A stretch of 52,139 nt of DNA, taken from positions 1-52,139 of the forward strand of contig JAIORQ010000046.1 in assembly GCA_021108035.1 (NCBI GenBank), in the 5' to 3' direction. A program made the position numbers and the translations under genes. The notes beneath the pieces were generated by a model. The model did not search any database. It saw nothing but the letters and a program-made list of their open reading frames with translations, and had not been told where the DNA came from. Origin of the DNA: Bacteroidales bacterium. Lineage in GTDB: Bacteria; Bacteroidota; Bacteroidia; Bacteroidales; JAADGE01. Below are positions 35,146 to 44,001 of this stretch, piece after piece. Position 1 is the stretch's first letter. Each line of letters opens with the position of its first letter.

Positions 35146-36930
35146 TTAAAAATTAAATCTTTCAAGAATGGATTCATCTTCCAACTCTTTAGAGAGCGAT
35201 TGTAACGTATTTAGCGGAACATCAAAGATGTCAAGTATCATTAATCCGTCAACACAATTATTGAATTTGGGGTCAACATTAAAGCCGAGAAGTTTTGCAT
35301 TTAATTGAATGTATTTTTTAAACAATACAGGTGTATTATAATCAGGTTCAATATCTTGAATAAATTTATCTAATTTCTTAACATCACTGCTTGTGTTTTT
35401 AATAAAAACTTCATTGTCAAAATTCGGATTATGTTTTATTTTAAAACGTTTACGAGGAACAATGTATTTTGCGAGATCATTATTAAAGAAGTTTTCTTTA
35501 AAAAAATCGATTATTAAACTTTGAGAAAATTTTGAAAAATCATTGCTGATACTTGCAGGACCAATCAGATAGCGGTATTCTCTGTTTTTAAGCAAAAAAT
35601 ATAAAATACCTTTCCATAATAAAAACAATGAAAGTGGTTTTTTTTGATATTCTTTAATAATAAACGACCTGCCAAGTTCTATAGATTCTTCAAGTATTTT
35701 GTTAAATTCTTTTTTGATATTGAACAATGACTGAATATAGAATCCTTTGACACCGAATTGTTGCATAATTTGGTCGCCTCTGCCCACTCTGTATGCGCCT
35801 GCAATTTTTTGGTTGTCATTGTCCCAAATGATTAACTGTGAAAAGTAAAGGTCAAATTCATCAATATCCAGACTTCTGTTTGATCCTTCACCTACTTCAC
35901 GGAAAGTAATTTCTCTTAAGCGACCTATTTCTGTTAAAATATTAGGCGTTTCAATAGAGGGGCCGCACATTATGCTATATTCTTTACTGTTAAACAGAAA
36001 ATATTTTTCTTTAAGAAAATTAATTTCCTTTAATATTTTATCTGCCGGAACCGGGTCAATTATTTTTTCAACTTTTTTTGTTCTCGCTATAAATTTTGGC
36101 CTGAAGAATTTTTTTATTTCAAGGGGAGAACCTAATGCGTAAGTTTTAGCTCTTAAAAACCTTGATATTGTTTCAATATCTTTAAATTCCTTTTGTTCTT
36201 TAACGCTGATAGGTTTTCCAATTCTTATCTTTATTGTTTTTCGTTTTTTATTAAAAAATTCTCTTGATAATCTGGCAGTTTGCAAAAACGGATTAATATT
36301 TCCGAGAAGATGATATATCCAACTGTTATTGCCTTGAAAATAAACCGGAACAACAGGAACTTCTGCATTTTTTATTAATTTAATCAATGTGTTTTGCCAT
36401 TTTCTGTCGCTTATATTATTCAGAGAATGTACTTTTGAGATTTCAGCAGCCGGAAATATTCCAAGAGGTTTACCGTTTTCAATATGGTTTAGTGTTTTTT
36501 TTAAATAAGTAAAACTGAATTTTATGTTGCTGTTATCACTAAGTTCGTTAATGGGGATGGAAAATTGTGTAAGAGGCTCAATATTATGCAGCAAGAAATT
36601 TGCTAAGAGTTTAAAATCAGGTCTTTTTCCAATAATTATTTTTAGTAACAGAAGTCCGTCAATACCCCCGAAAGGTTGATTTGAAACAGTAATAAAGGCA
36701 CCTGTCAAAGGAATTCTGCTTATATCAGCTTCATCAATTTCAAAATTAATTCCTAATGAATCAATAACCGAATCAATAAATTCAATGCCGTCTTTATCAA
36801 AGTTTTTCGAATATATTTTATTGAACTTGTTATAACTCTTAAGTTGCATTAAGAATTTTGCAATAACATCGTTATTAAATTTATCCGATAATCTCTGACT
36901 TATAAAATCTTTTCCTTTAATTTTTTCCAT
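35146..36930 (-). CDS. Bifunctional OlsF/GlsF-like aminolipid acyltransferase
   Basis: A 594-residue fusion of an N-terminal lysophospholipid acyltransferase-like (PlsC) domain (about 60-270) and a C-terminal GNAT domain of the OlsB type (about 320-480, with REITFREVGEGSNRSLDIDEFD and AGAYRVGRG). Fused proteins of this plan (OlsF in Serratia, GlsF in Flavobacterium) N- and then O-acylate an amino acid to make ornithine or glycine lipids. The PlsC motif normally begins Asn-His-Pro; here it is VSNQPFGGIDG, with glutamine in place of the catalytic histidine, and the later FPAAEIS lacks the usual glycine. So the O-acylation step may be lost or altered. The GNAT half looks intact. Confidence 0.85.
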   Translation of the reverse strand: MEKIKGKDFISQRLSDKFNNDVIAKFLMQLKSYNKFNKIYSKNFDKDGIEFIDSVIDSLGINFEIDEADISRIPLTGAFITVSNQPFGGIDGLLLLKIIIGKRPDFKLLANFLLHNIEPLTQFSIPINELSDNSNIKFSFTYLKKTLNHIENGKPLGIFPAAEISKVHSLNNISDRKWQNTLIKLIKNAEVPVVPVYFQGNNSWIYHLLGNINPFLQTARLSREFFNKKRKTIKIRIGKPISVKEQKEFKDIETISRFLRAKTYALGSPLEIKKFFRPKFIARTKKVEKIIDPVPADKILKEINFLKEKYFLFNSKEYSIMCGPSIETPNILTEIGRLREITFREVGEGSNRSLDIDEFDLYFSQLIIWDNDNQKIAGAYRVGRGDQIMQQFGVKGFYIQSLFNIKKEFNKILEESIELGRSFIIKEYQKKPLSLFLLWKGILYFLLKNREYRYLIGPASISNDFSKFSQSLIIDFFKENFFNNDLAKYIVPRKRFKIKHNPNFDNEVFIKNTSSDVKKLDKFIQDIEPDYNTPVLFKKYIQLNAKLLGFNVDPKFNNCVDGLMILDIFDVPLNTLQSLSKELEDESILERFNF

Positions 36931-36973
36931 TTTGTTATCAACTATATTATCAAGTCGAAAAAATAAGTTTTTA

Positions 36974-36981
36974 CAAATTTA
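36974..36981 (-). promoter_or_regulatory. Promoter -7 element of acyltransferase gene
   Basis: The minus strand reads TAAATTTG, 44 bases before ATG 36930. Confidence 0.5.
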
Positions 36982-37047
36982 ATAAAATATAAATATTTGA
37001 CAGTTATAACAGGAAAGAATTACCGAATACAGTTCGATAATTTTGTT

Positions 37048-37055
37048 TATTTTTG
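37048..37055 (+). promoter_or_regulatory. Possible promoter of sensor gene, within 346-bp gap
   Basis: TATTTTTG fits the -7 consensus and would leave a leader of about 215 nt before 37277. In that leader an imperfect stem pairs AAGGGGTTATAAAA (from 37182) with TTTTATATCCCTT (to 37222). I see no gene in 36931-37276. Confidence 0.4.
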
Positions 37056-37276
37056 CAACAAAGGATTATTTAGTGTTATAAGAAAACTCTGAATTGCAAA
37101 TAATACGCGTGTTTTAAGTTTAATACAGCTTTGAATGTAAAAGTTATTTAATAGTCATTTGTAATCATTTTGCTATTTTGTAAGGGGTTATAAAAAACAC
37201 AATATATTATTTTATATCCCTTAATATTTGTTATTTAAACTGTTTTTAAATATATTTATCACAAATTGAGAAGTTA

Positions 37277-40200
37277 ATGCGGAAGTTAATACATGTCATA
37301 TTATTATTACTGTTAAATTTGTCTCTCATTGCTCAAATCGGAAAGCCTTTTATAAGAAATTATTCTCCAAATGAATACCTTGGAGATGATCAAATTTGGA
37401 CAATATTACAAGACCAAAGAGGTGTAATGTATTTTGGAGGAATTGACGGATTATTTGAATATAACGGAGTTAATTGGAATAAATATATAATTACTGATGC
37501 AAAAAACAGCGTGCTTTCCTCTGCTATTGATGAAAACGGAACTATATTTATCGGATCGGAAGGAGAATTCGGTTGTATGATGCCGGATCATTCAGGCCGT
37601 TTAAAGTATATCTCTTTTATTAATGAATTAGATTCTGCTGATCGCTTGTTTACAAATGTTTGGTCGGTTGCTGAAACTGACGGGAATGTTTATTTCTCTG
37701 CTGATGAAGCAGTTTTCAGATATAATCGGGATTCTTTACCGAAAGTTAAAAAGATATATTCAGAAGCAGAACCTTTTTTAGTATATAAACCTAATGATGA
37801 GGTTTTTTTCACAACTCGAAAAGGCGGATTTATGAAGATAGAAGGAGATAATTTAATCTCAATGCCCGGTATTGAAGGACTGAGTGTCTGGTTTATGCTG
37901 CCTTACGAAACAGATAAGTATTTAATAGGCAGTTCAGAAAACGGCTTGGAGATATATCATCCTAATGCCGGAGATTCAACACAGGTGTTAAGCAAATATA
38001 ATTCTTTTAATAAAACTGATATTGATCAAACAAATAAATTTTTACAAGAGAATCAAATGTATATGGGAGCATGTCAATTGGATAAGAACAGATATGCAAT
38101 AGGAACAATACTTAACGGCATTATTATAATAAATAAAAAAGGTAAAATTGTAGAGCATATCAATAAAAAATCTGATTTGCAAAACTCTACAATTCATTTT
38201 TTGTTATCAGATAAACAAAATGAACTTTGGGTAGGAACATCATATGGTATTTCTCGTGTTGAGTTTAATTCTCCTTTTCGAATTTTAGATGAGAAAAGCG
38301 GAGTTTTGGGAACAATTTATGATATTATACGCTTTAAGAATAGAGTATATGCAACTTCTAATATAGGTATGTATTATTTTGACGGTAAGAAGTTTAAAGG
38401 AATAAAGGCATTAACCGGAGAAAATTCCGTACAAGTTTTTTTGCCTCTTGTTTGCAAAAATCCCTATAAAAATGATTCTGTTTTGCTTGTTTATACAATA
38501 TACGGGATATATTATATTTCAGGAAATGAAGCAATAAGGATAACAGAGATATCACCTTCAGGCGTTTTTCAATCTGAATTTGATAAAACAAAATTTTATT
38601 GTTCTGTTAATTTTGATTTATTAACTTTCTCTTATGACGGGAAAAATTTTACCAAACCAAAAGTAATTCAAAGATTTAATGAAATTGTCTATACGGGAAT
38701 TGAGAAGGATGCAAATAATATATGGCTGATTATTGTTGATAAACCTGCTGTTTTTAATGTAGAGAAGTCTGAATTAGTAACTTTTAATTCCCAAGATGAA
38801 CTCAAAGGTATAAGTTTTAATAATATTATAAAAATAGCCGGAGAAACTATCTTCCTGACAGATAAAGGCATCTATAAATTTAGTAATGAGAAAGAGGTGT
38901 TTTATAAAGACAGTATTTTGCTTGATAAAAAATTAGATTCAAAAACAGTTATGCAAGTAACAGAGGTTTCAAGACAATTATACTGGACTCTGTTGTCTGA
39001 TGACTCTCACAGAATAATCAATCAAAGTGAAATGACGGAATCCGGAGTTCAATTTGACAGCATCCCTTTTAAAAGACTTTTTGGTGTACATACTATTTAT
39101 GCAGACGGGGACAGTTTGTTATGGGCAATATCTTCAGAGGCAATTTACAGATATAATTTAAGAGTTGATAAAGATTATTCAGAGAAATCAACCACTGTTA
39201 TCAGTAAAATAACAATTAGTGGTGATTCTGTTGTTTTTTACGGAGCATTTAGTTCAGATGTAAGTAACAAAAAGCAAAGAAATAATATATTCAGTTATTC
39301 TGATAATGACATAAGCTTTGAATTTACTTTACCGAGTTTTGACAATGAAAGTGCCAATGAATATTGTTATTTATTGGAAGGAGGGAAAAGTCAACAATGG
39401 TCAAATTGGACAAATGAAACATATAAAGAATATACAAATTTATATGAAGGGAAATACGTCTTCAAAGTAAAAGCTCGTAATATATATGATTTAGAAAGTT
39501 CATCGGCAGAATATGAATTTGAAATATTACCGCCATGGTACAGGACATGGTGGGCATATGCAATATATCTTTTGTTATTGTTTTCTTTAATATCAATTAT
39601 AATTAAATTAAATGAAAAACGACTAAAAAAGGAAAATGTCAGATTAGATAATATTGTTAAGGAAAGAACTGCTGAAATTTATTTGCAAAAAGAAGAAATT
39701 CAAACGCAAGCTGATCATTTGGAAGAAATAAACACAGAACTCAGCCAAAAGAACGAGGAGATAAGTTCAATTGCCGAGAATCTTAAAGATGCTAATAAAA
39801 AAATCAGAGATAAAAATATCTACATCACTGATAGTATTAATTATGCAAAGAAGATACAAACTGCTGTTTTACCCGATGAAAATGAGATTAAAAGTGTCTT
39901 AAAAGATTATTTTATTATATACAGACCTAAAGATATCGTAGGCGGCGATTTTTATTTTGTTAAAAAAATTAATAATTATATTGTGATTGCCGTTGCTGAT
40001 TGTACCGGGCATGGTGTACCGGGAGGTTTTTTAAGTATGATGGGGATTTCAATATTAAATGAGATCGTTCAAAAAGATGATATGAAAAAATCTTCTGATG
40101 TATTGGAAGTAATGAGAGACAGAATAAAAAATTCATTAAGGCAAAGAAATTATCTTTTAAGCAGAACTGAAGGCATTGATATTGCCTTATGTGCAATTAA

Positions 40201-40585
40201 TACCGATAATAATGTTCTTCAGTATTCAGGTGCAAATATACCTGCCTTCATTATTAGAAATAATGAAGAAAAGACCATTGATGAACTTAAACCTGATTTG
40301 CAACCGGTAGGAATTCATTATAATGAAAAACCATTTTCATATTTTGAAACAAAAATTGAGGCAGGGGATATGTTGTACCTTTTTTCCGACGGTATTTATG
40401 ATCAATTCGGCGGAAATAAAAACAGAAAGTTTCTTATCAGTAATTTAAAGATTTTATTGAAAAGTGTATCCGAAGAGTCAGTAAAAATTCAAAGACGCAA
40501 AGTATTGAATAAACATCTTAAATGGAAAGGTAATAACAAACAAGTTGATGATATTTTAGTTTTAGGTTTGAAGTATTCAGGCTAA
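37277..40585 (+). CDS. Propeller sensor with SpoIIE/PP2C phosphatase output
   Basis: A 1102-residue signalling protein: signal peptide (1-20), two seven-blade-type propellers of 'two-component regulator' repeats (about 25-640, for example ELWVGTSYGISRVEF), Y_Y_Y domain (680-755, ending FEILPPWYRTWW), one membrane segment (760-780), coiled coil (790-865) and a SpoIIE-type serine phosphatase domain (870-1102) with GGDFYFV and ADCTGHGVPGGFLSMMG. The periplasmic part probably senses a ligand; the phosphatase would dephosphorylate an anti-sigma antagonist or similar partner. There is no histidine kinase domain, and no partner gene is adjacent. Confidence 0.92.
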   Translation: MRKLIHVILLLLLNLSLIAQIGKPFIRNYSPNEYLGDDQIWTILQDQRGVMYFGGIDGLFEYNGVNWNKYIITDAKNSVLSSAIDENGTIFIGSEGEFGCMMPDHSGRLKYISFINELDSADRLFTNVWSVAETDGNVYFSADEAVFRYNRDSLPKVKKIYSEAEPFLVYKPNDEVFFTTRKGGFMKIEGDNLISMPGIEGLSVWFMLPYETDKYLIGSSENGLEIYHPNAGDSTQVLSKYNSFNKTDIDQTNKFLQENQMYMGACQLDKNRYAIGTILNGIIIINKKGKIVEHINKKSDLQNSTIHFLLSDKQNELWVGTSYGISRVEFNSPFRILDEKSGVLGTIYDIIRFKNRVYATSNIGMYYFDGKKFKGIKALTGENSVQVFLPLVCKNPYKNDSVLLVYTIYGIYYISGNEAIRITEISPSGVFQSEFDKTKFYCSVNFDLLTFSYDGKNFTKPKVIQRFNEIVYTGIEKDANNIWLIIVDKPAVFNVEKSELVTFNSQDELKGISFNNIIKIAGETIFLTDKGIYKFSNEKEVFYKDSILLDKKLDSKTVMQVTEVSRQLYWTLLSDDSHRIINQSEMTESGVQFDSIPFKRLFGVHTIYADGDSLLWAISSEAIYRYNLRVDKDYSEKSTTVISKITISGDSVVFYGAFSSDVSNKKQRNNIFSYSDNDISFEFTLPSFDNESANEYCYLLEGGKSQQWSNWTNETYKEYTNLYEGKYVFKVKARNIYDLESSSAEYEFEILPPWYRTWWAYAIYLLLLFSLISIIIKLNEKRLKKENVRLDNIVKERTAEIYLQKEEIQTQADHLEEINTELSQKNEEISSIAENLKDANKKIRDKNIYITDSINYAKKIQTAVLPDENEIKSVLKDYFIIYRPKDIVGGDFYFVKKINNYIVIAVADCTGHGVPGGFLSMMGISILNEIVQKDDMKKSSDVLEVMRDRIKNSLRQRNYLLSRTEGIDIALCAINTDNNVLQYSGANIPAFIIRNNEEKTIDELKPDLQPVGIHYNEKPFSYFETKIEAGDMLYLFSDGIYDQFGGNKNRKFLISNLKILLKSVSEESVKIQRRKVLNKHLKWKGNNKQVDDILVLGLKYSG

Positions 40586-40599
40586 TAAGTTAATTTTTA

Positions 40600-40625
40600 A
40601 AATCCCAGAAGGGATTTAATAATAA
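40600..40625 (+). terminator. Terminator after sensor gene
   Basis: AAATCCC-AGAA-GGGATTT is a perfect 7-bp stem with a 4-base loop, 15 bases after the stop, followed by AATAATAATAA rather than a pure T run. Confidence 0.55.
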
Positions 40626-40664
40626 TAACCTTATGTGTAACAATGGAAAAATAATATTCAGCTT

Positions 40665-42008
40665 TTATTCAGCATAAAACAACAACATTTCTAAAACTGT
40701 TTTACAGCAAACCGGACAGAATTCATCAGTAATGTTCGATCGCATTTTACAATCGTAAGTGGGTCTGAAAATCTTTTTTTCAACATAACCGGCACCTTCA
40801 AAAGCACCAATTTTATTATAGTTTTCAGGTGTAGCATCTGTTGGTATCGGTGTGCCGGCATCAACCATATTTTTCCATTTTGAGGCAAAATCAACTAAAT
40901 TTGTAATGTTTGCTTGCCAAGGTTCAACAGTCATATCATAAATGTCTTCAGCCTCCCTGTATCCGTAAGCATATTCATCAGCTAATGCAGCAAAAGCATG
41001 ACCAAACTCATGTGTGAAAACTTTTCCGGATAAGGCATTATCTACAGAGCATAAACTATAATAATTATAAATTCCACCACCTCCGTATTTTGATGTATTA
41101 ACCAATATATAGATTTGATCATAAGGAACATATGCAGCTATGTCTTTTAAAGATTCTACATCTTGCGTAGTTAAATATCTTTCATATCCGAAGGTATAGA
41201 AGTGCGTATTTATGACAGTATTTTTCCAAATATTTTTTCCGGGAATATCTGTTCCGCTTTCTTCCGAAAAAGCATCAACAGCCCAAAAGTTTATTTTATC
41301 TTTATGAGTTTTAAAGGGTTCTACATTGAAAAAGTAAGCCATAAATCTTTCACAATCAGAATGAAATTTTTTCATCTCTTTTTCTGTATATCCGTCGGGT
41401 ATTATTACAATATCTAATTTTTTATGATGATTACCGGAATATTGTAATCGCTTTATTTCATATTTGTCTTGCTTATCTTTTATTATTGAATAATTATTAG
41501 GATCAATAAAAATTTCAAACAGTGTAAAGAATTCTGTGTTTTTTTTCCTCATTTGGATTTTGAGAGATACTGTATTTTTCGGATACGGTATTGTTACCGA
41601 TTCATAAAAACTTCGAGATGTTTTTTTTGCTTCGTCAGTATCAAGCCATTCATAATAAAGTGTGGAATAACCTCTTGAATAAATTAATTCATTACTTGCC
41701 GAATCATTCACTAAAATTCTGAAATCACCGAAGTTGAATTTATCAATTAAATTGGTTTTTGAACCGCCCCAAAAAGGTTCTTCTTTTAATTTATTATAGA
41801 AAACATAAGAGTTGTTATGATTGCCGCCAATAGTATAATCAAATCTTAATGTTTTATCTGTAAAGTATTTGTCAAATTCAATTTGAGCCTGTAAATTAAA
41901 AGAAAATAATACAACTGACAGTAATAGTAATATTTTTTGGGGGAGTTTCAGAAAAAATAGTGATTTTGTCAAGAATATGCTGAACGTTAAATTGTTACAT
42001 TGCTTCAT
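40665..42008 (-). CDS. M64 family (IgA peptidase-like) metallopeptidase
   Basis: A protein of up to 447 residues with the zinc motif HEFGHAFAALADEY near residue 331, the M64 hallmark (HEXXH followed by ADEY), an N-terminal beta domain (about 45-190), and the strand KLDIVIIPDGYTEKEM typical of the family. A signal peptide ends at NLQAQ (residue about 42), unusually far from the ATG at 42008. The preceding DNA is a run of ATG words (ACAATGGA ACAATGAA GCAATGTA), so the true start may be downstream, for example at a TTG. It acts outside the cell or in the periplasm. Confidence 0.9.
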   Translation of the reverse strand: MKQCNNLTFSIFLTKSLFFLKLPQKILLLLSVVLFSFNLQAQIEFDKYFTDKTLRFDYTIGGNHNNSYVFYNKLKEEPFWGGSKTNLIDKFNFGDFRILVNDSASNELIYSRGYSTLYYEWLDTDEAKKTSRSFYESVTIPYPKNTVSLKIQMRKKNTEFFTLFEIFIDPNNYSIIKDKQDKYEIKRLQYSGNHHKKLDIVIIPDGYTEKEMKKFHSDCERFMAYFFNVEPFKTHKDKINFWAVDAFSEESGTDIPGKNIWKNTVINTHFYTFGYERYLTTQDVESLKDIAAYVPYDQIYILVNTSKYGGGGIYNYYSLCSVDNALSGKVFTHEFGHAFAALADEYAYGYREAEDIYDMTVEPWQANITNLVDFASKWKNMVDAGTPIPTDATPENYNKIGAFEGAGYVEKKIFRPTYDCKMRSNITDEFCPVCCKTVLEMLLFYAE

Positions 42009-42056
42009 TGTTCCATTGTAAAATACTGAATATCTAATTTATTTTAAGGAGTGCCC

Positions 42057-42506
42057 TTAAATAATACTAATTAATTCCAGATCAAATATTAAAGTAGAAT
42101 AACCGGGTATATTGTCTGAGCCTTTTGTACCATAAGCTAATTTACTCGGAATGATTAAAGTTGCTTTTCCTCCTATTTTCATATATGTCAGCCCTTCATT
42201 CCAACCTTGTATTAATTGTCCTACAATAAATTCTGAAGGCTTTCCTCTGTCAAATGAAGAATCAAATACTTCTCCGTCAATTAAACGACCTTCATAGTGA
42301 ACTTTAACTTTATTACCTGTAGCAGCATAATCACCTGTTCCTTCAAGTGTTTCAATATAATAAAGCCCTGAAGCTGTCGGTTCTGTTGTGATATTATGCT
42401 CTGTGATATATGCTTGCAACAATTCCATTTCTTTTTCAGATTTACTTTTGCAAGACGAAAAGAAAATTAGTGGGATGATTACTGATAATAGGATTAGGTT
42501 TTTCAT
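42057..42506 (-). CDS. FKBP-type peptidyl-prolyl isomerase lipoprotein
   Basis: A 149-residue lipoprotein (lipobox FFSSC, cysteine about residue 19) with one FKBP domain: VKVHYEGRLIDGEVFDSSF, FIVGQLIQGWNEGL, LIIPSKLAYG and FDLELISI, covering the usual substrate pocket residues. It helps fold envelope proteins by prolyl isomerisation. It is 15 bp after the YD-repeat lipoprotein gene and is probably co-transcribed with it. Confidence 0.95.
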   Translation of the reverse strand: MKNLILLSVIIPLIFFSSCKSKSEKEMELLQAYITEHNITTEPTASGLYYIETLEGTGDYAATGNKVKVHYEGRLIDGEVFDSSFDRGKPSEFIVGQLIQGWNEGLTYMKIGGKATLIIPSKLAYGTKGSDNIPGYSTLIFDLELISII

Positions 42507-42521
42507 AATTGCTAATATTGT

Positions 42522-43349
42522 TTATTTGTTTTCAATACTATTATATTCATATAGAGAATAATTACCGCTGTTATAAGTTTTTTTTATTGGATAATTATGG
42601 TCATTATATTCATATGTATATGAAAATGTTTGAGTAAATGTAATATTTCCATCTTCATCAAAATAATTATATTCCTTTTGAATAATATTATTATTTGAAA
42701 TATCAATGCCAATTTTGGGTGTGCTAATATTATTAGAAATAGAATTTTTATTATCATAAATGTAATTATCTTCTGTAACTTTAGAAATGTTGTTATCAAA
42801 TATTTTATACCCTACTATTTTAGTTATATTTTGCTTGTTGTCATACTCATAAATTTTATATGAATCATTAAATCCCATACCGGTAAATGAATTTATTCTT
42901 ATTAATCTCCCGGATTCATCATATTCAAAAGTTTGCCAAGATTCAATTTCAAAGTTATCATTATAATCTTTTTCATAAGATGTAACTTTTTTTATTCTTT
43001 TGTTTGAATTATATTCATACGTTAAGTAAAAACGAAAAAATTCATCTTCATAAGATTTAATCACGTTATTGTCCGAGTTGTATTCATATGTATATGAGGA
43101 TGATATAACAATGGGAGGGGAATTAGATTCATTCCTATAGGTTTTACGAACCAGTAAATTATTTTCATTATATGTATAGATTGTATAATCACCTTCAAGT
43201 AATTGATTTTCTGAATTATAATTAATTATTTTTTTTGGATAATGTTTTATATTTTCTACTAGAGTTTTTTGTTTTTTACAACTAGAAAAACTAATTGAAA
43301 TTGCAATTATTGAAAAAGTAAATAATCTCATTAAGTTGGTTGTGTTCAT
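42522..43349 (-). CDS. YD-repeat-like lipoprotein
   Basis: A 275-residue lipoprotein (lipobox SFSSC, cysteine about residue 24) made of repeated short strands of the form 'Y-x-Y-N/D-x-x-x-x-I/L': YTYNENNLLVRKTY, YEYNSDNNVIKSYE, YEYNSNKRIKKVTSYE, FEYDESGRLIRINSF, YEYDNKQNITKIVGY. These resemble RHS/YD repeats but no toxin tip or core domain is present. An alternative start is the Met at codon 7. Two of the only four CTAG sites I found in the window are here, which may mean recent arrival. Role unknown, perhaps surface binding. Confidence 0.82.
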   Translation of the reverse strand: MNTTNLMRLFTFSIIAISISFSSCKKQKTLVENIKHYPKKIINYNSENQLLEGDYTIYTYNENNLLVRKTYRNESNSPPIVISSSYTYEYNSDNNVIKSYEDEFFRFYLTYEYNSNKRIKKVTSYEKDYNDNFEIESWQTFEYDESGRLIRINSFTGMGFNDSYKIYEYDNKQNITKIVGYKIFDNNISKVTEDNYIYDNKNSISNNISTPKIGIDISNNNIIQKEYNYFDEDGNITFTQTFSYTYEYNDHNYPIKKTYNSGNYSLYEYNSIENK

Positions 43350-43403
43350 GATCTTTTAAATTTCTATTTATAAAAAAGGTGGGGAAATTGTATATAAATG
43401 AAC

Positions 43404-43721
43404 TTATTTTATGTTTTTTATTTTTACAGGATTTTGTCTTGTATTAAACACATTTGCAATTTCAATTCTATTTTTATTAAAATTAACCCAATAAATAATT
43501 TTATAATTTTTCTAAATCAAATACCTGAAATTTTGAGTGCGATCAGCTAATAGTTCTTCCTTTTGTCCGATATTAGTATGCTTGTTGAGCAATATGGTTT
43601 TATCAATAATACCGTTTATTAATTTTAAAGCAACAGAAATACCTGCTTTTGTTTTGTAGTAATCAAAAATATCATCCAATTTGTTCTCTGCGAATCTTGT
43701 CCAATATATTGTTAAATCCAT
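43404..43721 (-). pseudogene. RelE/ParE toxin interrupted by an amber codon
   Basis: The frame encodes 69 residues (MDLTIYWTRFAENKLDDIFD ... TQNFRYLI), then TAG (43512-43514), then 35 more in-frame codons beginning KNYKIIYWVNFNKNRIEIAN and ending with TRQNPVKIKNIK and TAA. The second part is exactly the missing C-terminal strand and helix of the family, so a single point change has cut the toxin. TAG ends other genes in this window, so read-through by code change is unlikely. The cut toxin lacks residues needed in most relatives and is probably inactive. Confidence 0.88.
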
Positions 43722-43954
43722 TATTGAAATTTGGATTTTAAATCAGTTGCTTTAATAAGTCTTTCATTTTCAGAGTCATCAAGTGCTTGGTCAATTTCAT
43801 TATTAAATTGATATAAGTCTTTTGGTTTAAGTTCTTTTTCAAATATCTCTGATTTCCATTTTTTTAACATTTTTTCTAATCCGCTGATTACATCTTCGTT
43901 TTGCAGTCGAAGGAACTCTTGGATAAATGATATTTTTCGTGTTTGGATATCCAT
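43721..43954 (-). CDS. Antitoxin of interrupted RelE/ParE pair
   Basis: A 77-residue, mostly helical protein (MDIQTRKISFIQEFLRLQNE ... FNNEIDQALDDSENERLIKA) of the antitoxin shape common beside ParE toxins in Bacteroidota. Its stop overlaps the toxin start as TAATG on the minus strand. It has its own promoter. It is intact although the toxin is cut, the order of decay expected when toxin loss comes first. Confidence 0.78.
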   Translation of the reverse strand: MDIQTRKISFIQEFLRLQNEDVISGLEKMLKKWKSEIFEKELKPKDLYQFNNEIDQALDDSENERLIKATDLKSKFQ

Positions 43955-43971
43955 AATTCAATTATTTTATT

Positions 43972-43979
43972 CAAAGATA
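43972..43979 (-). promoter_or_regulatory. Promoter -7 element of antitoxin gene
   Basis: The minus strand reads TATCTTTG, 17 bases before ATG 43954. Confidence 0.6.
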
Positions 43980-44001
43980 CAATTATTTTTATTGAACTTG
44001 T

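Noticed and set aside
42522-43349. RHS toxin
   Set aside because: Only short YD-like strands are present; no core domain, PxxxxDPxG-type junction or toxin tip.
43512-43514. TAG as a sense codon in this organism
   Set aside because: metG (5725-5727) and the MNT gene (6465-6467) end in TAG at the expected family ends, so TAG is a normal stop.
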